A stretch of 64,000 nucleotides of DNA. It comes from Cynocephalus volans. Lineage: Eukaryota > Chordata > Mammalia > Dermoptera > Cynocephalidae. The position numbers were made by a program, and so were the translations under genes. Location of the stretch: NCBI RefSeq assembly GCF_027409185.1, contig NC_084463.1:49780907-49844906 (forward strand). Direction: 5' to 3'. A model generated the notes under the pieces. The model saw only the letters and a program-made list of their open reading frames with translations, did no database searches and had not been told where the DNA came from. Every line of letters begins with the position of its first letter. Positions within the stretch are counted from its first letter, which is position 1. Positions 36,763 through 46,129 of this stretch are shown piece after piece.

Positions 36763-37279
36763 CTGGATAATAAGTAAAACCCCAATTATTAAGAAGGCCA
36801 GAAAGTACACCTCCACTTCATTTCACTGAGAAAGAAAGGTCATAATCCTATACCTTCTTTGGGTCATCTACCCTGAGTCTGCACACCACATTTGCCTAGC
36901 AGCAGTCTGGCTACCTTTGCACATTGAGCTAACCCTTAGCACTCCCACCTCTTATTCAGGATTCCAACTTTTTGAGTGACAAGAAGATCCCTGACACAGG
37001 ACCCCCTGTAACCTTGCTGAGGTATGAGAGCAGTGACACAGGGTGCACGAAGAGCACAAATGATGTTTCTTTATCCTCTGCCAGGCCCAGAGCATGCTTG
37101 GTTGCTGCCATTCTCCTCCTGGGTGCAGCAGCAACAACTTCTTTGTCAGTTCTATGATTCAAAACTACCAACTTTGAAAATTAAGTCACCTAAAAGTAAA
37201 ATAAGCAATTGAAAATAATCAAGAAAACTCTCCAAACAGTGTTAGTTACACTTTGCTTGTCATAAATGTAACATCAGCC

Positions 37280-38720
37280 TAAGCCCCAGGACAGGCCTGA
37301 GAGAAGAACCTGTGATTTCCAGCCATCCCTGAATTCTCCCCAAATTCCACAGAGTACCAAAGCAGGACAACCTTGGCAGGAGCCAAGGGCAGCCTCATCC
37401 ACCTGGAAGCAGGCAAGAAGCAGAGCATACCTGGAGTCCAAGGCAGGACCTGAGGGCAGCATCTCCTGCCTGGAAGCAGAAATGGAGCACACTAAAAAAC
37501 CCCTTCCACATGGGTGCACCACCACAGCCACTACCACAGCCATGGCTGCTGCAAAAGCAGCTCAAGACCACCACAGTAGCACAGGTGTCATGCAGACAGC
37601 CTACCAGATACCTCATTGCATTGACACAAGGAAAGCCACCAGTGGAGTGTGGAAAAAGAAGAGTACATCCTTCTCTGCAAAACCCACTCTAGAGTAACAG
37701 AAGCAGCAGCAACTATTCTCTAACAGATGACCAGACATAAATATATAGATACTAGAAATATGAAAATCCAAGAAAATATGACACCACCAAAAGAATACAG
37801 TAACTCACCAATACCAGACTGTATATAGCAAGAAACCCTTGCAAGGACGTAAGGGGTATTATGAGCAACAATCTTAAAGGAACTCACTGAGATAAGAGAA
37901 GACTCAGACAACATAAATGAGAAAAAAAATCTATGATATAAGGGAGGAAATTTACAAAAAGATTAATATCTTATAAAAGAATGATCAGAACTCATGGAAT
38001 TGAAAGTTTCACTCAACGAAATAACACAATGAATAGCCTTAAGCAGCAGGATAGAACAAGCAGAAGAAATGATTTCTTATCTTGAAGATGAGCTTTTTAA
38101 AAATTACCCAGGCAGGAAAAAAAAAAAAAAAGAAAGAAAGAAAAGAAAAAAAACCTTTAAAAAAGGAAGAAAATCTAAGAGAGCTACAAGGCAACCTTAG
38201 GCACACAAAAATTCAAATCATGGGTGTTCCAGAAGAGGAGGAGAAATGAAAGGGCATGGAAAAGCTATCCAATGAAATAATAATGGTAAACTTCCCAGGA
38301 ACAGGGAGAGACATGGACCTCCAGACCCAGGAAGCTCAAAGATCCCCAAACAGATTCACCCCAATAATCCTCTCCAAGACACACAATAGTCAAACTGGCA
38401 AAGCTCAAAGACAGAGAATATTTTAAAAGAAGCAAGAGAAAAGCATCAAGTCACCTATAAGGGAGCCCTTATCAGACTAACAGCAAACATTTCAACAGTA
38501 ACTCTGCAGGACAGAAGGAAATGGGATGACCGACATATTGAAAATACTGAAAGAAATAAACTGCCAGCCAAGCATACCATATCCAGCAAGGCTATCCCTC
38601 AGAAATGAGAGAGAAATAGTGTATTTTCCAGACAAAAATTGTGGGAGTTTACCACCATGTCACCAGCCCTGTAAGAAATCCTCAAGGGAGTCCTACACCA
38701 GCAATTCAAAAAATGGTAAT
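37280..38720 (+). mobile_element. Old L1 5' region / ORF1 fragment, plus strand
   Basis: The segment gccatggctgctgcaaaagc (37539) and the long A-rich stretch with gaaaatatgacaccaccaaa (37774), ctcactgagataagagaaga, gagaaatgaaag, cttcccagga and atccagcaaggctatccctc resemble an old L1 ORF1 with upstream leader. No long frame survives. Confidence 0.6.
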
Positions 38721-38724
38721 CACC

Positions 38725-39130
38725 CATCTTACTAGCCATAGTTCTGTTGAAACTGCTTCTTACAAAATTCAGTCTTGGTAGGTGATGTGTTTCTAGAAAT
38801 TTATTCATTTCATCTAGATGATCTAATTTGTTGACCAACAATTATTCATAGTATTCTCTTATAACCCTTTTGATTTCTGTAAATTTCGTTGTAATGACCC
38901 CTCTTTCATTTCTGATTTTAGTTATTTGAGTTTTCTTTTTTCTTAGTCCACCTAGACAAAGGTTTGCCAGTTTTATGGATCTCATCAAACTACCAACATT
39001 TAGTTTCATTGATTTTCCCTACATTTTTTTCTATTTTGTTTCATTTTCTATGCTCTAATTTTTATTATTTACATTCTTTGCTTGGTCTGGGCTGAGTTTG
39101 CTCTTCATTTTCTAGTTTCCTGAGGTGGAA
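38725..39130 (-). mobile_element. Old L1 ORF2 fragment, inverted
   Basis: The plus strand reads like the reverse complement of the 5' reverse-transcriptase region of ORF2 (for example tgtttctagaaatttattca, tttcatttctgattttagtt and tttgccagttttatg). On the minus strand a broken frame keeps NKLDHLDEMNKFLETHHLPR, homologous to [20 protein letters not shown] in the young L1 of this window. Confidence 0.75.
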
Positions 39131-39239
39131 AGGTGATTGCTGATTTGAGATATTTCCTTTTTAATAATATATGTATTTATATTAAATAAATTTATCTTTT
39201 AGGAAAAAATAAAACATAAGAAGTAAATAAATAAAAACA

Positions 39240-39610
39240 GGTAAGCTATGGAAACAGTAAAAAGACCAGAGGTTATGGAGGAGGAATGGATGAATAGGCA
39301 GAGAGGATTTCAAGGCAATGAAATTCTGTGACAGTATCATGGTAGACACACATCATTAAACATCTGTCGAAACCCACAGAATACACAAAAAAGTGTGAAC
39401 TCTAATGTAAACTGTGGTCTTTGGATGATGATGATGTATAAATCCTTTTCATTAACTGTAACAAATGTACCACTTTGTTGGGCAATGTTGCTAATGGGAC
39501 AGGCTACACATGTGTGGGTCAGGGGTATACGTGGGAAATCTCTGTACTTCCTGCTCAATATTGCTGTGAACCTAAAACTGCTCTAAAAAGTAAAGTCTAT
39601 TAAAAATAAA
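39240..39610 (+). mobile_element. Old L1M 3'-end fragment, plus strand
   Basis: The block with cattaaacatctgtcgaaac, aactgtggtctttggatgat, aacaaatgtaccactttg and tgctgtgaacctaaaactgc, followed by an A-rich tail near 39600, resembles an L1M 3' UTR. Together with the inverted fragment just upstream it could be one copy with a 5' inversion. Confidence 0.6.
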
Positions 39611-40036
39611 TGAATAAAAATAATAAACAAACAATCTTGTGAGTGAGGTCTCAAATGAAGAACACAGACTTGTCCAGAGCTCACCTCCCTCCCAACTGCC
39701 CTGTGTGTCTACTCTCTATACAAACTCCGTCGGGTGACCACCAACTCTTTTATTCCAGACTGCTGCCAGTGTCCTGAAGTCTTATGTTCTCCATGCAGCA
39801 GTGAGTTAGCTGCTTTTGCTTTACTGCATTTATATGACTGAATTTCAGCTAATGGGTTATGAAAAAAAAATAGGTGGAAAAGGTGGAAGACAAAGGTAAA
39901 GGTGATACTATCTGCAGTACATCTGTACCTGCTTTCCCTTACATTATACAAATAAATAAAAAAACAAGTCTCAGGGGGAAACACTGTTACACAAATTTTG
40001 CTCCAATTGTTCAATGGCTGGTCTTAGTCAGCTTAC

Positions 40037-40249
40037 CTGAACACTATGCTGTGCAAGACGGAGCTTCTCTGGCTTCATCTTGATCTTCTCCTTAGGTTTT
40101 GGCTTCTGTTCTTTGCCTGAACTTAAGCATTTCATAGTAGCTGCAGCATGTTTAAGAATGCGGTCCTTGCTGCAGTAGGCCAGGTTGGGCTGCACCACAG
40201 TGGAGCGCCCAGGTCTGGTACACCGGGAGGTGCCTGGAGCCTCTACCAC
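40037..40249 (-). pseudogene. DIDO1P: DIDO1-like exon C
   Basis: 213 bp, phase 0 at both ends, acceptor ctctgcag and donor CAG|GTAAGC. It encodes VVEAPGTSRCTRPGRSTVV and then YCSKDRILKHAAATMK, SSGKEQKPKPKEK and a basic tail. The segment is open. Two cysteines expected in the small C-rich motif of DIDO1 are replaced (GRS and KDR contexts). Confidence 0.88.
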
Positions 40250-40784
40250 CTGCAGAGCAAAACAGGGAGCTTCAGACAGTGTGCTTGCCAATTTCTGCAG
40301 TTAAAATGCTGTGTAAAATCACTATGTGTAGTACCAAGCTCACTGTTTTTAATTAAGAGATGTCAATAATATTTTTAATATGAAAAAAATCCTACCTTTA
40401 CTTATTCAAACTACACGAGTGTATTTCCCCGAGGCAAGGTATTCACATTTTAACTGTCCTTCAAACCATCTGTGGTGGGCAGAACTCTAAGGTGACCCTT
40501 AGGACACCTGCCGCTGGTACATATGCTCTGTATAATTCCCTCCATCTTGAGCATGAGCAAGTTCCATGCACATGATGAGATTTCATACCCACAATCAGGT
40601 TCTTCTATAGGGCAAACGTGCAGTAATTGCACAGGTAAGCAAGGTCCCAAATGAGATGACCAGAAAGGACCCTTAAGAGAGAAACTGGCCTTTCCTAAAG
40701 AGAGGAGACTCCATTGCTGATTGTGAAATAAGCTACCCTGCTTTGGGAAGGCCAACCAAGTTTAGGATCTGAGTACAGCTGCTA

Positions 40785-40905
40785 GACAAAATATGGGACA
40801 CACAACTAAATCTGGATTTCAGATAAACAAACAAAAAATATTATATAAGTATGCCACAAAAATTGCATGGGACATACTTATATACTAAACAGCATGAGGG
40901 ATTCT
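40785..40905. mobile_element. Partial MER53-like palindromic DNA element
   Basis: It has aatctggatttcagataaac and the loop region tataagtatgccacaaaaat plus tgcatgggacatacttatat, where the arms tataagtatg and catacttata are inverted repeats. It is similar to the fuller element at 58070-58257. The family name is from memory. Confidence 0.5.
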
Positions 40906-41388
40906 GGAAGGAGATCTTTCCCCTGCTGAGCCTCTGATGAGACAAAAGTCACAGCCTGACTGCAGTCCTGTTAAGATCCCAATCAGAGGGCCCAGTGAAG
41001 TCATGCCCAGGCTTAAGAACAACAGAAACTGAAACCATAAATATGTGATGTTCTAAGCTAAGTTTGTGGTAGTGTGGTATACAGTAACAAAAACCTAATA
41101 CAGCACAAGATGTACACTTGGTTGCTTCTGTTTTGATGGTCAAGACTAAAATACACATGAAGGCATCCCTGAAATGTACTTAAGTGAAAACTTATTTCTC
41201 AAATTAAATAATTAACATAGTTATTTTTCTTCCACAGAATCTGTTTTACTTAGAATAAAGTTTTATATAAGCTTAAGTAAAACACATTGATGATAAAGAT
41301 GAAATGGAGAAATTTTCCTATTCATTTTTCTTAATGACTGTGTTATTAACAGTAGTGTCATATTTCCATTTAGTCACTCTTAATACTT

Positions 41389-41440
41389 TCATGGCACATT
41401 TATTTAAATGGCTCATGGCACATTTATTTAAATGGCTAAC
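41389..41440 (+). repeat. Short tandem duplication
   Basis: catggcacatttatttaaat(ggct) occurs twice in succession. Confidence 0.85.
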
Positions 41441-42205
41441 AGTGCAAGAGTGTTCATAAGGCAGAGATGCTTTGAGACACAGCAACCTCAAAGCCTCCTG
41501 TTTGGTTGGCCCCAGTTAGAGGACAAGCTGCCAGGGTAGGGGTGGGACAGGGACTCAGGAAGGCCCAGAGTGAAACATGCTCTGAGTCACACCCCCTCAT
41601 GGGAACTGGAATGGAGATTATGAGCATGTGACATTTCTCCTCAACAGCAGAAGCTGACATATATGGAAAAAATGATGAAGAATCACAGTCCCAGAGGGAC
41701 ATAAAAATCAGGTGGGAAGGAGAGTCAAGGAAATAGCCACAAGGCAGAGAAATGACACACTGAGCCAAGAATAGTGAGGGTCAGACTGATGCAGGCACCA
41801 AGACCACTCAGGGCTTCCCACACCAAGATGGCAAAAGAACCACAAGGCAGCTCGAGATGGTGTGTGTGGGTATACAGGAGGGCACACGCATTTCAGCAAT
41901 TCAAAAACAATTCTGCTGATACACATAAAATACATAAGTAACATCAAGAACATGGAAATAAAAGTGATTGTTAAGAATTAAGTCCACAACAGCAGATGAG
42001 GTAGGTACAGATGCTTGTCCAGATGGAGTGGGCAGGAGATGGGGGCAGAGCTCAGGAAGCCCCACCCAGATGCAGCACCTGTCTTGGTAGAAATTAGCTT
42101 ATTTCAAGACAGAAACTTTCCCAACCTTGATATTTCTACCAATAGCAAGTCTGGAACCCATAAGTTCATTCCCTTAATGTTTACCTCAGTAGGCAAAATA
42201 CTCAC

Positions 42206-42526
42206 AGGCTGGCAAAGCTTGAGTTTTTTCTTGCCACTTGGATTTGCAGCTTTCTCAACTCTCCTCTTTATCTTTCGGTCTTCACTAGATTTTTGCTCCA
42301 CTTTTCCTGTACTTGTAAACTCTGTGTCATCAGCATCCCAGGTCTAAATTTAGTTTCCTGATGATCTGTGGTTTCTGCCTTAGTCTCATCCTGCCCTTGC
42401 AGAACGGTGCAGTTTGGGCAGATATAATCTTCCCTGTTCCTTTCCAAAAGCCTTCCTCGAGCCTGAGAAGCACCCCCAGAATTGCCACGAAACCGTTCTT
42501 CACATCGGTCACAGCAACTCATAAAC
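42206..42526 (-). pseudogene. DIDO1P: DIDO1-like exon B: degenerate PHD finger, net -1 frameshift
   Basis: The acceptor tttcag and donor CCT|GTGAGT are intact. The frame opens FMSCCDRCEERFRGNSGGA. In a PHD finger this stretch should supply a tryptophan-phenylalanine-histidine pattern followed by a cysteine. Here the histidine is arginine and the cysteine is serine, so zinc binding is lost. GRLLERNREDYICPNC follows and is well kept. Between about 42345 and 42295 the frame must shift by one to reach EQKSSEDRKIKRR and AANPSGKKKLK. The exon is 321 bp, whereas the flanking splice phases (2 before, 0 after) require 3n+1. Confidence 0.92.
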
Positions 42527-42816
42527 CTGAAATCATAAAACAGTGATATTAGGAATGGGACGTGAGGGACAAACACTTTTTGACAAATTAAGAAGTCCAA
42601 TAGGTTTTAACATTCTATTGCTTAGAAAATGCAAATATACATAAAAGTACAGAGAATGGAACAAAGAACACATATGTCCCTCTCTTGATTTTACTAACAT
42701 TCAACTAAATTTGTTTATCCTTTTTTGGCTGGAGTGAGCTATAGGCTTTCCAGGCATTGTACCCTAACTACCTTCAGTATATGTCTCCTCAAAACAGCAG
42801 TGATGCCTTTCTTCCA

Positions 42817-42864
42817 ACAGAGATTCCTTAACACAACAAGCCAACAGAGATTCCTTAACACCAA
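42817..42864 (+). repeat. Short tandem duplication
   Basis: ccaacagagattccttaaca occurs twice, separated by a few bases. It is intronic, between exons A and B. Confidence 0.85.
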
Positions 42865-43297
42865 AGTCTAGCGAAGACTCTGAGCTGTCCCCATGTCCAC
42901 ACTGGGGTTCCACCAGTCAGCACCTGGCCCTCTGCTGTCTCCCAAGGAACAGTCTAGGGGAGCACTCTGACAGATTACTGAGACCACATGTGGAGTACTC
43001 GGCAGCCACTGGCTGCACATGGCTGGGTGGGGGCAGGAAGCTTCTCACCTCCTCCCATGCTCACCACTTTGACTGTAAACAGCCACATGTCCGGTGGCTA
43101 CCACAGGGGAGGGGTGGCTCTAGGCAGGCCTTTCATTCCTTTTTTGATAATGATGTCTTCATCTTTTTTGAATAAACAAATTATTCATCCAGCCTAGCTT
43201 TGTAACATTTAAAATCAAAACGAATATAAACACTATTTTCATCACCCGGATTTCTTTTAAAGCTGGGGCAGCCCATCCCTGTCCTCCCATGACCCAC

Positions 43298-44301
43298 CTG
43301 TTGTTACGAGGCTGGAGACACATGCGGTCCAGGGTGTTGGGGTCGTGCAGCTCACATTCAGGCTTAGGCTTGCCCGAGTCCCTGCTCTCTTCATCTTTAA
43401 ATTGCTGAGCTGCTGCCCTCTCCCGCTGACTCTCTTGGTCATCGGTCACTGCCTGGGACACAACCCTCTGGACAGTCTCTGGCTCTTGCTTGCTGGGCAG
43501 AGCATTCTCGACAGTAGTTCCTGCCTCGACATGCACAGTGTCTGTGGGATTCTCCTCCCGATGCTTCTTTCTCAGGTGATTCTCGATGCCTTTCAGGGGC
43601 CTGTCAGGTGGCTCTTGCTCTCGCTTTCCCCAAAGGCGATTCTTTTTTTTTTTTTTTTTTTTTTTTTTTTGTCTTTTTTCGTGACCGGCACTGAGCCAGT
43701 GAGTGCACCGGTCAGTCCTATATAGGATCCGAACCCGCGGCGGGAGCGTCGCCGCACTCCCAGTGCAGCACTCTACCAAGTGCGCCACGGGCTCGGCCCA
43801 GGCGATTCTGAAGCTCCTTCAAAGTCAGGCCATCACTGTCATTGTCGGAGGTGTCCTCCTTCTCCTTGCTTCCTGTGCCCTTTCCAGAAGAGGCAGCTCA
43901 CTCCTGTACACTCAAGGAACCAGAGTGGGGGCCACTTTTCATCTCAGAGGTACTTCCTATCCTCCCTTCCAAGGCAGTTTCAACATCTGGGACTGGACAA
44001 GACATTGGCTCACTGGAATCTTCAAAGGAGACATGAGCGTTCTTCCTTCCTCGGCGCTGAACTATTGTAAGGGATTCCTCCACTGGCTCGGTGCACTGTG
44101 GCCATGTCCCACTGCATCCCAAGGCCAGGCTGTGCTGCTGTGGGGGCTGCTGCCCCTGTGAGCCTGCCTCCACATCTCCCACACTCTCTCGCTTAGCAAC
44201 AGTTGTTCTTCCGAATCCCTGGGTTTTGATGAAGGCTTTCCTTGTGGGTTTGATCATCTCAGGTGCCTTCTCACTGCTCAGGTCACCTTTACCTTCCATA
44301 C
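43298..44301 (-). pseudogene. DIDO1P: DIDO1-like exon A: N-terminus, broken by a stop and a SINE
   Basis: The acceptor ctcattag precedes the exon, and ATG is at 44297-44299. The translation opens MEGKGDLSSEKAPEMIKPT, matching the start of DIDO1. It runs through a basic RRGRK patch and then hits TGA at 43898-43900, where the surrounding homology continues in the same frame. The conserved TSDNDSDGLTLKELQNR segment (about 43850-43805) follows, then a SINE at 43643-43799, then KREQEPPDRPLKGI and a run ending QPRNNR at the donor AG|GTGGGT (43298). Near its end the first PHD cysteine pair is altered: the frame reads DRMCLQPRNNR, where the family has a C-x-C arrangement. Confidence 0.9.
43643..43799 (-). 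mobile_element. Full-length tRNA-derived SINE inside DIDO1-like exon A
   Basis: Read on the minus strand it starts gggccgagcccgtggcgcac, has A-box and B-box tRNA promoter elements (gcgggttcggatcc is the B-box side), then ctatataggactgaccggtg and a hairpin-forming tail, and ends in A-rich sequence (the T run at 43643-43670). The host sequence aggcgattct is duplicated at 43634-43643 and 43800-43809. It lies in the sense orientation of the pseudogene. The frame through the SINE is open but not the original frame. Confidence 0.93.
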
Positions 44302-46060
44302 CTAATGAGAAAATGTAATCACATCATGACCAGCAAGCCACTGAGCAAAAAGATGACACAACCTCAACCACACACAAGAGGGAGCACAACCTGCCTAAAT
44401 GTAAATAAGAACAGGATGAAATGGAACAATCCTCTACCTACAAGATGTGGGACTGTGCATGAAGTAAGCCCTGTTGACCAGTGTTTCATGAAGTGTGGCA
44501 CGTGAAGTGTGGCACATAAGATGATTTCAGGAGACTCATTAAGGAAACTTTAATAGTTACATATGTAATGTTTGGTAGGAAAAAACTGTCAGCAAGTCAA
44601 ATGTGTCCTGCTGCCATTTACCTGCTAAGGACAGGGCTTTACACAAAACAGGGATCAGGGAACAAAGGAAATAAGCTCCAACACAAGTTTGGTAAAGACG
44701 GGATCAGAGAGTGAGGTCAACAGACAGCCAGCAAGGGGACTGGCCACATCTAATTGGCTCTGGAGTCCTAGGCTGCAGACCACCCTGCTGGAGATTACAT
44801 GTAGGGGAGAGGACCAGCTGAGCCCTGGCCTTTAGCTGCCCTGACCCAGGACCAGGAGGGATGCTGCTCTTGGACCCTCTGTACCAGCCTTCCTGCTGGC
44901 TGAACTCTGAGTGATCCTCTTGGGTGCCATGTGGGAGAAGCACTGCTTAGATTCTACAACGTTGAGAGAAATGAAACTGGCCTTGTTTTAGTACACTGAG
45001 TTTCTGGGATAACTGAGACACTTAGAAAATATGAACCTAGGCAATAGCTATAAGGTATAACACTTTTCTCTATTTTTTTCACTTTCTAATAGGTTCTAGA
45101 GGATCATGTTTGTGAAACTTTTGCTCTTGTTTAAAACAACAAAACCTGAAAAACAGTACATACCATGAGAATTCTTTTCCAAGCTGTCCAGCTTTAATCA
45201 CATTTAAATGCTAATGACTCTGGTTTCTGCCATGTTCCATCTGAGGGAACAGACAGGTATAAAATGAAAACCTTAAAAACATAAAACACACAACTTAAGA
45301 TCACTTGCAACCTAAATTTTTCTTTTTGCTTCCATCTAAATGTTGTCACTTCCCATTTTCCTATCCAGCCATAGGTGCTGCCTGACTGCAAACCTGACCC
45401 ACACACTCCTCAGTCACCCAGAAACTGGTGAGGCATGGACCACACCCCTTCCTTCATGCCCGAACATGGCTAAACTAAACCAGGCACCAACACTGACCCT
45501 TCATCAGCATGGAAACCCCAGGCCCCCAGTAGTGTGCAGAGGATCCTCTGTGATGGTGGCAACACAAAGTGGGGCTTACCATGCCAGCTGGGGACACTGG
45601 GAAAATCACACTGAGCTGCTCTCATCTAGGAGGCAATGCTGACTTGAAAAGGTCATAGGTTTTAAATGTGAGAAACAACACAAAAAGCAAAGACATGCTC
45701 CTTATCAGTACATACATCAGAGCTGTTACTATACTACAGTATACTACATTATACTTGTAATAGATATTATAATACAACACTAAATTACAATTGTTTATTC
45801 ATTCTTGCTAAATATTTTACTTTTTGTGAAACAGTTTATTTGCTTACACAAATCAGCAAACTTGCAGTAAATTTGATAGACATTTTAAAAGAAAGTCAAG
45901 TCCCAATTTTCTTATAACACTTTGAATTTCTACTAAAGATGCAGTCTGACGGGCCTTCACCAAGAAGGGCATGTGGATGCAGTCCCTCTACTGCTGGGAC
46001 CTGCCTCTGTGGGGAAAGCTTTCTGCAGGAGAAATAAAGGGACGCTGTGAATCAAATTCC
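44302..46060. other. Upstream of the recognised DIDO1-like exons; nothing assigned
   Basis: It should contain intron or leader sequence of the duplicated gene if the duplication extends this far, but no further exon, promoter or CpG island is recognisable. Confidence 0.4.
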
Positions 46061-46067
46061 TTTTGTT

Positions 46068-46128
46068 TGTTTCTTGCGTGGCTGGCCGGTAAGGGGATCC
46101 AAACCACTGACCTTGGTGTTAGCACGTA
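46068..46128 (-). mobile_element. tRNA-type SINE fragment, minus strand
   Basis: On the minus strand: gtgctaacaccaaggtcagt, then ggtttggatccccttaccgg. This is the anticodon-to-T-arm half of the monomer SINE family seen at 6607. Confidence 0.65.
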
Positions 46129-46129
46129 A

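Larger units (their letters stand above)
20084..44301 (-). pseudogene. DIDO1P: Unprocessed (intron-bearing) DIDO1 pseudogene
   Basis: DIDO1 is a nuclear chromatin reader with a PHD finger that binds histone H3K4me3, a TFIIS central-like domain and a SPOC domain; its isoforms share the N-terminus. Here 14 coding segments occur on the minus strand in the correct order, each bounded by AG and GT. They cover the DIDO1 N-terminus through to a DIDO2-like end. Intact introns mean it arose by DNA duplication and not from a cDNA. It cannot encode DIDO1: there is a TGA at 43898-43900, a SINE in the same exon, a net -1 shift in the PHD exon (42206-42526), shifts in the exons at 29155-29259 and 28023-28514, and loss of PHD zinc ligands. 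The exons at 40037-40249, 36549-36762, 30973-31417, 30674-30833, 29403-29519, 27577-27730, 26771-26860, 25681-25876 and 20599-21293 remain open in frame. No promoter or CpG island is visible upstream. The symbol is a label of mine. Homology is judged from recalled DIDO1 protein features. Confidence 0.92.

Noticed and set aside
43159..43788. A 209-codon minus-strand protein starting in the SINE
   Set aside because: Its first part is SINE sequence and the rest is DIDO1-like exon A read past the insertion; the real start is at 44299.
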